Assembly (NCBI GenBank): GCA_963819475.1
Contig: CAWFWE010000002.1
Location: forward strand, 1,302,001-1,366,000
DNA length: 64,000 bases
Origin: DASUAS01 sp963819475
Lineage (GTDB): Bacteria; Actinomycetota; Acidimicrobiia; IMCC26256; DASPTH01
Reading direction: 5' to 3'
The notes under the pieces were generated by a model. It saw only the letters and a program-made list of their open reading frames with translations, had not been told where the DNA came from and did not search any database. Shown piece by piece: positions 9,873 through 17,892 of the stretch (positions are counted from its first letter, which is position 1; every line of letters starts with the position of its first letter). Both the position numbers and the translations under genes were made by a program.

Positions 9873-9900
9873 CGTGGCCCCGGCTGCGTTCGGGGCCACG
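9873..9900 (+). terminator. Strong hairpin after the 9534-9848 gene
   Basis: Perfect 10-bp stem CGTGGCCCCG / CGGGGCCACG with an eight-base loop, 25 bases after the stop codon. There is no T-run, as is common in high-GC actinomycetes. Likely an intrinsic terminator or RNA-stabilising hairpin. Confidence 0.6.
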
Positions 9901-10012
9901 TCGCATTCCATCGGGCAACTCTCGCACGAAGCGTCGGACCCCTGCGGGTGCGCCAGAGTCTTGCCCGTCTTTCGCGTCTGTGTCAGCGTGAGCCAGGACC
10001 AGGGAGGTCAAC

Positions 10013-10312
10013 ATGGGGTTTGTTCAGCTGATCCAATATCGGACTTCGAAGATCGATGAGATGCGCAAAGTAGGAGATGAGTGGGAAGCAGCTGCGGGCA
10101 GCACTGCCACCAGTCGGCGTGTGATCGTCTGCCAGGACCGCGACAACGCCGACCAGTACTTCACGCTTGCGTTCTTCGACTCCTTCGAATCGGCGATGGA
10201 GAACTCGAACTCGCCGAAGACGCAGGAGATGTCGCAGAAGATGATGGGTCTCGCGGACGGGCCTCCGACCTTCTACAACCTCGACGTCCTCGATGATCGC
10301 GAGATGGGCTGA
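10013..10312 (+). CDS. Small dimeric alpha/beta-barrel (ABM-like) protein
   Basis: 99-residue protein (MGFVQLIQYRTSKIDEMRKV, then VIVCQDRDNADQYFTLAFFD and SFESAMENSNS) with the beta-alpha-beta layout of antibiotic biosynthesis monooxygenase-like proteins. The ATG at 10013 has AGGGAGGTCAAC directly upstream. It lies downstream of a gene of the same fold and a terminator-like hairpin, so it probably has its own promoter in the 9901-10012 gap. Function unknown. Confidence 0.75.
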   Translation: MGFVQLIQYRTSKIDEMRKVGDEWEAAAGSTATSRRVIVCQDRDNADQYFTLAFFDSFESAMENSNSPKTQEMSQKMMGLADGPPTFYNLDVLDDREMG

Positions 10313-10618
10313 CCGCCCGCACCAACTTGGTGCTACGCCGCAACCTATGGGCACGGAGGCCAACCTCGTGTACATCAGTTACACGGGCAATCCCGCCTGG
10401 GTGCGGATGCTCGTCGAGATGTCGTCGATATCGAGGGACAGGTCTGATCCGAGAAACTCGCTGGATCAACGCATCAGCACCAGCACGTCACCCTGGACGG
10501 CGCTGCGCGTCGCCCGGATGAATGGGACCACACCAGCCAGATGAGAGCTGTCGAAGAACTCTCTAAGAAGTTGCTGTAGTTCGTAGAGCCAAGCCGAAGG
10601 AGTCGATACGGTCCGCCG
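10313..10618. other. Intergenic stretch with no supported gene
   Basis: About 306 bases between the ABM-like gene and the DUF2231 gene. Short reading frames here lack ribosome sites and family-like sequence. I see no clear hairpin or repeat; the promoter of the downstream membrane-protein gene presumably lies in the last 100 bases. Confidence 0.5.
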
Positions 10619-11149
10619 ATGCTCGCGCTCACTTCGTTGGATGGGCTTCCCGCGCATGTGTTCCTCGTCCACATCCCGGTGGTCCTCATCCCGCTGGGGG
10701 CGCTGGGTGCCCTGTTGATGCTGTGGCCCCGGATGCGTCAGATGATCGGCTGGTGGGTGTGCGGGATTCTCATCGTCGCCGGGATCGCCACCCAGCTCGC
10801 AATCGACTCAGGCCAAAGCCTGAAGGAGTACGTGCGAGAGAGCGCGCTCGTGCGCGATCACACCCGGATCGGTGAGAACATCCGGCCCTGGCTCCTACTT
10901 CTCTTCCTGGCACTGGTTGGCGTGATGATCATCGACCGCACGCTGAGGCAGCGACACGAGACGAGTTCGCAGCGCGACCCACTCCGAATCGTCGCGATCG
11001 CGTTGAGCGCGGTGAGCATCGTGTTCGCGGGATTCTCCGTCTACTGGATCTATCGGATCGGCCATTCCGGATCGAAAGCGGTGTGGCACTCGACCCAAAC
11101 CCGAATCGACAACGGTGTCCGATTACGAGGCGACCGCGAGCGTGACTGA
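10619..11149 (+). CDS. DUF2231-like membrane protein
   Basis: 176-residue protein with four predicted membrane spans, starting LDGLPAHVFLVHIPVVLIPLG. The conserved PxHxxLVHxP-type opening and the layout of spans resemble the DUF2231 family of small bacterial membrane proteins. Its hydrophobic segments lie at about residues 15-36, 43-62, 92-110 and 123-145. The ATG at 10619 has only a distant GGAG. It converges with the electron-transfer operon on the minus strand, separated by 13 bases. Function unknown. Confidence 0.7.
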   Translation: MLALTSLDGLPAHVFLVHIPVVLIPLGALGALLMLWPRMRQMIGWWVCGILIVAGIATQLAIDSGQSLKEYVRESALVRDHTRIGENIRPWLLLLFLALVGVMIIDRTLRQRHETSSQRDPLRIVAIALSAVSIVFAGFSVYWIYRIGHSGSKAVWHSTQTRIDNGVRLRGDRERD

Positions 11150-11162
11150 TCTTGCCCTCCGG

Positions 11163-11600
11163 CTACTGCCCGCCCGACGGCTCCTCACGGACGACAGAGC
11201 GCTCGCGCAGCACGCGCTCGACCGCAGCGCGAATCGAGGGGTTGGTGACCAGCAGGGTGTCGAAGTGGTGGCGTGACACGTAGGCGACGACTACCGGCGT
11301 GACCGCGACCACCGTCGCCGAACGGCGGGCAGTGTCGTCGAGCAACGCCATCTCGCCGAAGTGGTCGCCTGGACCGAGCTGCGCGAGCACCGCCCCGTCG
11401 TGCCGCACCTCGACCGCGCCCTCGAGCAGCACGGCGATCTCGTCGCCGCGTTCGCCCTGCTTCGAGAACACCATGCCCTTGGGCTCGTGCACGCGCATGG
11501 CGGTGCGGGCGAGGTGGTGGATCTGCTCGGGCGAGAGCGCGGCGAACAACGTCGACGCCGCCAGCTCGCGCTCGAACGTGGCCTGGCGCTCGCCCCTCAC
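11163..11600 (-). CDS. Cyclic nucleotide-binding domain protein
   Basis: 145-residue single-domain protein of the cyclic nucleotide-binding (cNMP) fold. It shows the phosphate-binding-cassette region LGPGDHFGEMALLDDTARRSATVVAVTP, with FGEMALL and the Arg-Ser-Ala-Thr end matching the ligand-binding consensus. No DNA-binding domain follows, so it is a sensor or regulatory subunit rather than a CRP-type factor. The GTG start at 11600 overlaps the stop of the ferredoxin gene as GTGA, and GGAACGGAGC precedes it. As the last gene of a five-gene overlapping operon, it may let cyclic nucleotide gate the redox module; that is inference. Confidence 0.85.
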   Translation of the reverse strand: MRGERQATFERELAASTLFAALSPEQIHHLARTAMRVHEPKGMVFSKQGERGDEIAVLLEGAVEVRHDGAVLAQLGPGDHFGEMALLDDTARRSATVVAVTPVVVAYVSRHHFDTLLVTNPSIRAAVERVLRERSVVREEPSGGQ

Positions 11601-11806
11601 GCTCCGTTCCCCTTCTCGAGGCGCAGCGCCAGCGACGGGCACGCGGTCACCGCCCGGCGGGCGTGGGCGAGCAGCGCCGGGGGGATGTCGCGCCCGTCGA
11701 TGATCGGGTAGCCCCAGTCGTCGAGCCGCACCCACTCGGGGAAGAGCTCGGCGCAGATGCCGTGGCCGTCGCATGTGATCATGTCGACTGCGAGTCGCTT
11801 GCTCAT
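11597..11806 (-). CDS. Single-cluster ferredoxin with CxxHxxC motif
   Basis: 69-residue ferredoxin with Cys12, Cys18 and Cys56-Pro, and His15 at the position of the fourth cluster ligand (CDGHGIC). This is the pattern of the small 3Fe-4S/4Fe-4S ferredoxins that usually serve cytochrome P450s in actinomycetes. The ATG at 11806 overlaps the stop of the NuoF-like gene as ATGA, and its own stop overlaps the next start. The coupling implies that the NuoF-like flavoprotein reduces or oxidises this ferredoxin. The histidine variant tends to shift redox potential; which cluster is bound cannot be told here. Confidence 0.9.
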   Translation of the reverse strand: MSKRLAVDMITCDGHGICAELFPEWVRLDDWGYPIIDGRDIPPALLAHARRAVTACPSLALRLEKGNGA

Positions 11807-13089
11807 CGCCAGCTCCGATCGCGCGTCCCCGGCTCGGGCAGCGGCAGCACCGGCGGGTGGGCCGTCGCCGCGCACGGCCCCGTGCGTTCGTGCCGGACGT
11901 AATCGTCCGCGAACACCGCGAGCGACGATCGCACGAACCCGACGACCGCGTCGGGCATGTGGCACGCGCCGCGCCCGGCGACGTCGTCCAGCCAGCGTTC
12001 GACGGTGGCGACGGTTCCCGATGGCGCCCGTCCCGCGGCGAGGGCTTCGAGGGCGGACGCGATGGCGACGAGCCCGTGCACGCAAGGCCCGCATTGGCCC
12101 GCGCTCTCCGACGCGAGGTAGCGCGCGACGCGCGCCGTCTCGACGACACCGCAGCTGAGCATCGGGAGCGCGGCGACGACGCCGCATCCGAGCGTCGCGC
12201 CGGCCTGGCGCAGCACCCCGTGGGCCAGCACCAGCTCCTCGGCGGCTTCGAGGCCGAGCCAGGTGCCGAAGTAGCCGCCGACGAGCAGCGCGCCGAGCGG
12301 TTCGGTGGGCCCGCCGGCCGACTCGATCACCCGGGTGAACGGCGTGCCGAGCGCGAACTCGTACACGCCGGGGCGGGCGACGGCACCCACCGTGGTGGTC
12401 AGGACGGACCCGGGCTCGTCGGTGGTGCCGACCGACCCGTACCACTCGGCCCCGAAGCGCGCGACGAGCGCGAGGTTCGCCAGCGTCTCGACGTTCTGCA
12501 CCAGCGTGGCCCGGCCGCGCACCCCGCGCTCGTACGGGCGCGGCGGTACCGAGACCGGCTTGGCATCGCCGCCGTTGAGGAAGTTGACGACCGCGCTCTC
12601 CTCGCCGGCCACGTAGCGGCTCGGTACCGCCGCGACACGCCACGCGCCGGGACGCGGCATCTCCCCGGCGCGGGCGCGGAGCGCGACTTCGAGCGCGTCG
12701 CGGCCCGCGCCGTCGCCGCGGTCGACGACGAAGTGGATCTCCTCCGCGCCGACGGTTCGAGCCGCGACTGCGGCACCGTCGATCACCAGGTGCGGCGCGC
12801 GCCGCAACAGCGCGCGGTCCTTGCGGCTCGCAGGCTCGCCCTCGGCGCCGTTGGCCACCACGACGGGATGGCGCCCGCGGTCGGCGACGGCGCGCAGCTT
12901 GCGGCCGGTCGGGAAGCCTCCACCGCCACGGCCACGTAGGCCGCTGCGCTCGACCATGGCGACGAACTCGGCGCGCTCGGCGCGTCGACGGAGCTCGGGG
13001 AGCAGGCCGTAGCGCGCGACGTGGTCGTGGTGATCGTGCGGTGGTGCGGCGAGCAGGCGCGGAAGACCAGCCGGCGGGTTGGTGCTCAT
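11803..13089 (-). CDS. NuoF-like NADH:acceptor oxidoreductase flavoprotein
   Basis: 428-residue homologue of complex I subunit NuoF / formate dehydrogenase beta. It has the FMN and nucleotide-binding motifs GRGGGGFPTG (53-62) and GAEGEPASRKDR (81-92), a central SLBB-like region (GVYEFALGTPFTRVIESAGG) and a C-terminal iron-sulfur region. In that region the canonical ESCGxCxPC reads ESAGQCGPC: Ala330 replaces the first cysteine, leaving Cys333, Cys336 and Cys376. Complex I partners are absent. Instead the gene overlaps (ATGA both ends) a ferric-reductase-like membrane protein upstream and a ferredoxin downstream, suggesting NAD(P)H-to-membrane or ferredoxin electron flow. Confidence 0.88.
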   Translation of the reverse strand: MSTNPPAGLPRLLAAPPHDHHDHVARYGLLPELRRRAERAEFVAMVERSGLRGRGGGGFPTGRKLRAVADRGRHPVVVANGAEGEPASRKDRALLRRAPHLVIDGAAVAARTVGAEEIHFVVDRGDGAGRDALEVALRARAGEMPRPGAWRVAAVPSRYVAGEESAVVNFLNGGDAKPVSVPPRPYERGVRGRATLVQNVETLANLALVARFGAEWYGSVGTTDEPGSVLTTTVGAVARPGVYEFALGTPFTRVIESAGGPTEPLGALLVGGYFGTWLGLEAAEELVLAHGVLRQAGATLGCGVVAALPMLSCGVVETARVARYLASESAGQCGPCVHGLVAIASALEALAAGRAPSGTVATVERWLDDVAGRGACHMPDAVVGFVRSSLAVFADDYVRHERTGPCAATAHPPVLPLPEPGTRDRSWR

Positions 13090-14225
13090 CGCTCGCCCCC
13101 ACCGTCGTCGCCCCCGCCGGGTCGGAATCGGTCGCCGCGACCGACGTGCACGGCGGCGGCCATCACGCCCCGTTGCTGGTCGAGCTGCGTGAAATCGATG
13201 CTCACCCGCCACGACGCGCCGCCGGGGCCCGGCATGTCGGCGAGCACCTGCGACGCGCCCAGAGCGACCACGGCACCTCGATACGAGTTGGCGCCGTCGG
13301 ACAGCGTGACCATGCCCGAGCTCATCGACACGCCGCCGTCGGAGAGGGGCGTGCCGGTGAGCTCGACGTCGACGCTGCCGGTCGCACCGTCCGACAGGGC
13401 GCCGGCGAGACTCACCACCACCTGCCCCTTCGCGCCTGCCGCACCCTCGCGCAACGTGCCCTGGACAGTGGCATCGAACCCGGCCGCCGGGAACGTGCCG
13501 GTCTGTGTCGGCGCCGTCGTGCCCGACACCGTGGCGAGGACGCTGTCGGGCGTCCCGGCCTTGCGGGCCCACCCATCGGCGAGCGGACCCGAGACCAACC
13601 AGATGACGAGCAGCACCGGGGCCACCGTCACCGCGGCGAAACCGAGCGCGCGCCCGCCCGGCCGAGACACCAGGCCGGCACCGACGCGCAGTCCGGCGGC
13701 GACCAGCACCGCGACGACGCACGCGGCGGTGAACGCCAGCACCAGCCCCGTCCGCGTATCGGAGCCGGTGCCGAGGCCGTGCAACACCGCGACCGGCCAG
13801 CACGCGTACGCAAGCCAGTGCACGAATCGCCAGGTCGTGAAGCCGATCCGATGGCGCAACAAGCTGGTGACCACCAGCGCGATGAGGAGGTCGACGGCGA
13901 CGGCGCCGAGGCCAAGCCAGAACGGCCGGTACGCAGACACGAATGGGATCACCACGTCGATCCAGCGGATCGGCGCGAACGAGTCGGCGACGACCGTCAC
14001 CACGTGGATGGCGAGGAACACGAGCACCAGCAGCGAGACGTTGCGGTGCACGAACTCGACGACGAAGCGCGGCCAGGTGGGGCTGCTCCAGCGGAACGAC
14101 GTCAGGATCCCGAGCAGCACGCTCGCGGTGAGGAGCCCGAGGGTGACGACACCCGTCGCGCGCGCGACGTACCACGTCACCGTGCCGCCGGAGAGCGCAA
14201 GGGCCGGGTTCACGAGCGCCCCCAC
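13086..14225 (-). CDS. Ferric reductase-like transmembrane protein with C-terminal soluble domain
   Basis: About 379 residues. The N-terminal half has about six hydrophobic spans and paired histidines in spans (FVHRNVSLLVLVFLAIHVVT, FVHWLAYACWPVAVLHGLG), the pattern of haem b-binding ferric reductase-like membrane domains. A further span precedes a soluble C-terminal domain of about 125 residues (GFDATVQGTLREG to the end), rich in beta-type sequence. The GTG at 14225 sits five bases after the stop of the upstream gene; GTG 14213 is an alternative. Its stop overlaps the NuoF-like gene. Likely carries electrons across the membrane for the flavoprotein; the acceptor is unknown. Confidence 0.8.
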   Translation of the reverse strand: MGALVNPALALSGGTVTWYVARATGVVTLGLLTASVLLGILTSFRWSSPTWPRFVVEFVHRNVSLLVLVFLAIHVVTVVADSFAPIRWIDVVIPFVSAYRPFWLGLGAVAVDLLIALVVTSLLRHRIGFTTWRFVHWLAYACWPVAVLHGLGTGSDTRTGLVLAFTAACVVAVLVAAGLRVGAGLVSRPGGRALGFAAVTVAPVLLVIWLVSGPLADGWARKAGTPDSVLATVSGTTAPTQTGTFPAAGFDATVQGTLREGAAGAKGQVVVSLAGALSDGATGSVDVELTGTPLSDGGVSMSSGMVTLSDGANSYRGAVVALGASQVLADMPGPGGASWRVSIDFTQLDQQRGVMAAAVHVGRGDRFRPGGGDDGGGER

Positions 14226-14229
14226 GCCG

Positions 14230-14547
14230 CTACGAGCCGCCCGAGCGCGTGTGGCGCTGCGGCGGATACGTGACGGGGGGTGCGGTCTGCACCGGCTGCG
14301 TAGGTTGCACGGGCGAGGCCGACGTCGAACCGCCATCGGTCGCGGCAGGCGAGGCCGCCGGAGGTGCGGTCGCCACCGGTGTGTTCACCGACGGGGTGCT
14401 GCTGCTCCCGGAGGACGAAGACGCCCGCTCGGCGAAGAAGAACGAGAACGCGGCGACGAGCGCCACCCCCGCGCCGGCGAGCCAGCGCGTGGTCAACGAG
14501 ATCCGGCGCATGCCGTTGTCGCGGTCGGCGGGTCGTTGTGGTGCCAC
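14230..14547 (-). CDS. Small membrane-anchored Ser/Thr/Pro/Ala-rich protein
   Basis: 105 residues: a basic N-terminus, one membrane span (about 23-40, WLAGAGVALVAAFSFFFA) and an extracytoplasmic low-complexity tail rich in Ser, Thr, Pro, Ala and Val. The GTG at 14547 has GAGGG close upstream; an internal ATG at 14511 is possible. It is first in the overlapping redox operon and ends four bases before the ferric-reductase-like start. It has no recognisable domain and may be an anchor or assembly partner. Confidence 0.65.
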   Translation of the reverse strand: MAPQRPADRDNGMRRISLTTRWLAGAGVALVAAFSFFFAERASSSSGSSSTPSVNTPVATAPPAASPAATDGGSTSASPVQPTQPVQTAPPVTYPPQRHTRSGGS

Positions 14548-14685
14548 GCGCCCTCGTTCAATCGTTCGGCGCCGGCCGGAGGAGCAGCCGGCGTGCCGAC
14601 GGTACGCGCGGCGGGTTAACGCCGGGCAAGAACAGCGTTAGAATTGGTGTCGCGGAGCGCGTCCCGTTGACCACCTGAGCCCACC

Positions 14686-14716
14686 CCCGCTCGGGAGCGG
14701 TACGCGAGTGGGCGCG
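14686..14716 (-). repeat. Partial copy of the dispersed palindromic repeat
   Basis: Minus-strand match to the GCCCACTCGCGT-ACCGCTCCCGAGCGGG core that is also found at 37335-37424 and 43841-43935. It is the only copy I found outside the 20-44 kb region, and lies in the upstream gap of the redox operon. Confidence 0.5.
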
Positions 14717-14805
14717 GTCGCACTTCGCGATGGATGCGCCGGGAACCTCGTGCGGGTTCGTCGACGCGACGGAGGGTGCGATGATGCGGCCGGCGCGGCG
14801 TGATC

Positions 14806-15288
14806 TCAGCCGCCGCCGTGTCCGCAGTTCCATCCGTTGAGCGTCGAGCTCAGCCCGGCCGCCAACTGGTCCTTTTGAGCCTTGCTCAGTTTTGCATCGG
14901 AGTGAAGCCCCAACCACGTGTAGTAGTTGGGCGGCATCGAACCGCTACGAACGGTCTCGCTCGCGTCATTCTCTCCGCGCCCTCCAGACTTGGTGCACTC
15001 CGAGAAGTTCAACGCCGCGCGGCCGTCCTTGACGTGATTGGTGATCCACCATGACAGGGGCGCAATGTCCTCCCACCAGTAGGTGGCCGTCTCGTTGCTG
15101 TGGCAGTCGTAACACGCGGCAACTGCGAGCGTGCGCGTCTGCGGCGTATCCCAGGATGGTTCCTGTTTCACTGACGGATTGTCTACCCGATACGGCACGA
15201 GTTGGATGAGACCGAAACCGATCAGAAGCACTCCCGTGATCACGAGCGTGATGAACTTCTTCGATCGGTTCGTCAATGGATTCTTCAC
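14806..15288 (-). CDS. Membrane-anchored haem-binding domain protein (CxxCH)
   Basis: 160-residue protein with a basic start, one N-terminal span (about 12-32) and an exported domain carrying a c-type haem site CYDCH (59-63). A downstream SGSMPPNYY segment with Met118 is a candidate axial ligand. This matches the haem-binding domain family in which a cytochrome c-like domain follows a short anchor. The GTG at 15288 is used with AGGAG about 15 bases upstream. It is 258 bases upstream of the redox operon on the same strand, so a functional link is possible but unproven. Confidence 0.85.
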   Translation of the reverse strand: MKNPLTNRSKKFITLVITGVLLIGFGLIQLVPYRVDNPSVKQEPSWDTPQTRTLAVAACYDCHSNETATYWWEDIAPLSWWITNHVKDGRAALNFSECTKSGGRGENDASETVRSGSMPPNYYTWLGLHSDAKLSKAQKDQLAAGLSSTLNGWNCGHGGG

Positions 15289-15307
15289 CTTGGGTCGACG
15301 GCTCCTT

Positions 15308-15484
15308 TCAATCAGTAAGGGGCCGCTTCAAGAGGACGAGCGGATGCACCCAGCTCCACCCGACGCCCCACGACGACACCATGGCAACGGCTTCCCACCC
15401 GTCAGCGCCCAATCGCGCGAGCCCCTCGGTCGCATCCCTGTGCGGCTTCTTGATGTCGAATGTCATGTATTCCCGTCGCTCCAT
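15308..15484 (-). CDS. Small DUF4177-like protein
   Basis: 58 residues (from MERREYMTFDI) with LARLGADGWEAVAMV followed by a closing LLKRP, the pattern of DUF4177-type proteins of about 60 residues. ATG 15484 is chosen for length; the ATG six codons later has a better site (GGGAA). The frame is open further upstream but that part does not look coding. It ends 19 bases before the haem-binding protein start, so co-transcription is likely. Function unknown. Confidence 0.5.
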   Translation of the reverse strand: MERREYMTFDIKKPHRDATEGLARLGADGWEAVAMVSSWGVGWSWVHPLVLLKRPLTD

Positions 15485-15584
15485 CACGGTGTTGTACGGC
15501 AATTCCGCACCTGGAAGTAGGGCCAAACGTCCTCGATGGTCGTTCGTGGTTCGTCCACGAGGTCCACGCGTCGCGGCGTCGGTC

Positions 15585-16457
15585 ATGGGACCACTCCCGT
15601 CACCGCGGCGAGCAACCACCGCGGGGCTGGCGACCGCTCTCCGTGCCGGGTTGCGCATCCAACATTCGTTGGCCCCGCGTAATCCCGTTCCCGGCGAACC
15701 CGCGCTCGTTCCCGGACAGTACGTACGCATCGTGCGATCCCTCGTGAGCGACGACCCCCACGTGCGCATACACGAAGAAGAAGCCGACTACACGTCTGAG
15801 AACCGTGCCATCCACGGCATCCTCGGCGGTGACGATCCCACCACGCTCGCGGTACGCCTGTTCTGGGAACAAGAACGCCTGGCGAACAACCCATTCAACG
15901 GGGCGCGATGGTCGGAACTGCATCCCCCCGACACCGTGCAAGTCAAGACGAACGCGCCTCAACGCGACGCCCATGTCCTGCGCTCCGTCCTTGTTGCACC
16001 CCCTCCTAACCTCGCGAGCGGCCAGACCTTCACCTTCGACTACACGCTTCCGCTCCCACTCCCGCCATCGACCTCCGCATCCGTCGTTCCGACAGTCACC
16101 GAGATCGTCGGCGCCGACGCGCGCCCCAGAACACTGCGCGGTCGGTCAACAGCGCCACCGACGCGACGCGTCACCGTCACGACCGACAGCGTTCATCTCC
16201 GCATCACGGTGATGCGTCACGGAACCTCGACGACTCCGTCAGCGTTCCAGGCCACGTACCTCATCACGCCCTGCCACAGCTTGCCGGTCACGCGGGTTCG
16301 TGCGGCGCGCCCTGGCGCCAACTCGCAACGCCCGCATAGAGCGCGTACATCCCGACACCAAACGCAGCGGCGGCGTCGGCCCACCACCAGCCGAGCAGCG
16401 GGTTCACAACAAGCGCGACCACGATGCTGGCGCTCAACGCAGCATCGATATAGGTGA
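15585..16457 (+). CDS. Hypothetical protein, unusual composition
   Basis: The frame from ATG 15585 shows strong third-position G/C bias up to about 16240 and reads as a plausible protein (VPGQYVRIVRSLVSDDPHVRI, GGDDPTTLAVRLFWEQERLA, TFTFDYTLPLPLPPS). Beyond 16288 it overlaps the CDF transporter gene on the other strand and turns into Arg/Thr-rich sequence that looks like an antisense shadow. The natural C-terminus may therefore have been lost or shifted. No family is recognised and the start lacks a ribosome site. Confidence 0.35.
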   Translation: MGPLPSPRRATTAGLATALRAGLRIQHSLAPRNPVPGEPALVPGQYVRIVRSLVSDDPHVRIHEEEADYTSENRAIHGILGGDDPTTLAVRLFWEQERLANNPFNGARWSELHPPDTVQVKTNAPQRDAHVLRSVLVAPPPNLASGQTFTFDYTLPLPLPPSTSASVVPTVTEIVGADARPRTLRGRSTAPPTRRVTVTTDSVHLRITVMRHGTSTTPSAFQATYLITPCHSLPVTRVRAARPGANSQRPHRARTSRHQTQRRRRPTTSRAAGSQQARPRCWRSTQHRYR

Positions 16458-16914
16458 CCTCCGCCTCGCGGTCGAGAGGCTCGCTCCCCAACGTTCCTGC
16501 GAGGCGTCGCTTCCAAGTCGCCAGTCCGAACATGACGCACGCGGTGACGGTCAAGTACGCGATACCCAACGGCGAGGACGCGGGCCGCTCGGCCAACACG
16601 AGGCTTCGGATACTCGCCACCACGAGATACGCACTCAGAACGAAGAACGCGACCGCAATCAAGCGGAGACTGCGATGAGTGCGCCGATCTCCGGGATCGG
16701 GCGTCGTGTTCCCGAGGTGCCAGATCACCACCGAGGACGCGAACACCTCGATCAGCGAGTCCAAACCGAACGCGATCAGCGCAAGCGACCCTGCGAGAAC
16801 ACCCAGCGTGACTGTGACAAGGACCTCCATGGCGTTCCACCCGTTGGTGGCCCATTCGAGCTGTACCGCTCGCCTGCGAAGCCGAACAGCGTTCTCATCC
16901 ACGATGATCAGCAT
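16288..16914 (-). CDS. Cation diffusion facilitator-like transporter
   Basis: 208-residue membrane protein with five to six spans. The features ALIAFGLDSLIEVFAS (span with acidic residue pair pattern) and EAEVTYIDAALSASIVVALVVN match the CDF core, where Asp/His residues coordinate Zn, Co, Fe or similar ions. The usual C-terminal cytoplasmic domain is absent, so it is a short form. The ATG at 16914 has no strong ribosome site; a GTG five codons later is possible. Metal specificity cannot be read. Confidence 0.8.
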   Translation of the reverse strand: MLIIVDENAVRLRRRAVQLEWATNGWNAMEVLVTVTLGVLAGSLALIAFGLDSLIEVFASSVVIWHLGNTTPDPGDRRTHRSLRLIAVAFFVLSAYLVVASIRSLVLAERPASSPLGIAYLTVTACVMFGLATWKRRLAGTLGSEPLDREAEVTYIDAALSASIVVALVVNPLLGWWWADAAAAFGVGMYALYAGVASWRQGAPHEPA

Positions 16915-17037
16915 CGCAGCCAGGCCCGAGGACGTAACTACTCAAGCGCTTCGATGTACCCGCAGACCGTTCGGTCGAGACCCGGCCTTTCCTCGCGCCA
17001 ATTCATGGTGCCCGGTCCGGCTCGGCCAGTCCCGCCG

Positions 17038-17766
17038 CTAGGCGCTGTCGCCGTCTGCGGTCTCGCGTAGCGCTCGCTCGACGTGGGTTCGGAACACGCG
17101 CCAGCGCCGTTCGTTGTCATGCACGAGTCCAGCAAAGCTGCTGAGCAGGTCAGCCGCGTGGTCGGCCATCTCTGCCGCTGAGTAGACGTGGCCCGGCACA
17201 GTGCGGGCTCCGGCGAGATCGGTGCGCAGGCCGGCAGGCGTGAAGTCGATGTGGTCGAGGAGGTCGGCCGCTCGGCTCAGGATGTGTCCGATCAGGCGCA
17301 TCAGTGACGCGCCCTGCCAGTCGTTCGCAATGATCCGGTGGCGTTCCCCGAGCATGTCCGCGAGCGCAGAGACCCCGAAGAGCTGCGGGACGACCGACCA
17401 CGCGGATTCCATTGCGGTGGAGAGCCACTCACCACCGGCGGCCGAGTCCTGCGCGATGGAACGGAGTTCGCGTTTGAGCGCGGTGATCTCGCCGGGCTCG
17501 CCCCCGCCTTCCATGAAGAGCACCCCATCGAGCTGTATCGCCACCGCTGCGTTGAGATCATCTGCCCCTTCGTAGGGACTGAGTGCCTGCCTCGGGGTCG
17601 GTTGGACTGTGCTCCACTGGTCAGCGAGCGCAAACAACGTCCGGGAATGGCGCTGCAAGACCACCGCCTGTTCTCGCGGTGAGACGGCATAGAACTTCTC
17701 GTGTTCGCGGTGAGCCGCGGTCATGTTGAGCATCGCCGTCAGCAGCTGCTCAGTGCCCTCGTCCAC
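17038..17766 (-). CDS. Hypothetical helical protein
   Basis: 242 residues, predominantly helical, soluble, with an acidic and Ala/Leu-rich composition (VDEGTEQLLTAMLNMTAAHREHE at the start). No signal peptide, spans or recognisable catalytic motif. The GTG at 17766 is preferred over an upstream ATG because AAGGAGG lies seven bases before it. It is the last apparently intact gene before the IS-rich region. Function unknown. Confidence 0.7.
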   Translation of the reverse strand: MDEGTEQLLTAMLNMTAAHREHEKFYAVSPREQAVVLQRHSRTLFALADQWSTVQPTPRQALSPYEGADDLNAAVAIQLDGVLFMEGGGEPGEITALKRELRSIAQDSAAGGEWLSTAMESAWSVVPQLFGVSALADMLGERHRIIANDWQGASLMRLIGHILSRAADLLDHIDFTPAGLRTDLAGARTVPGHVYSAAEMADHAADLLSSFAGLVHDNERRWRVFRTHVERALRETADGDSA

Positions 17767-17892
17767 CAACCCCTCCTTACTCCGCACCGCGAAGCGGGTC
17801 AAGAGCCGTCAACCCACAGCCACGCGCACTGCCTGACGGAAACTCTCGCGGCAATCCTGCCAGTGTCCTAGTCAGATCTCCTCGCTGCTCGT

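Noticed and set aside
11857..12939. 360-codon plus-strand frame opposite the NuoF-like gene
   Set aside because: Antisense shadow of a gene with clear FMN and NAD motifs.
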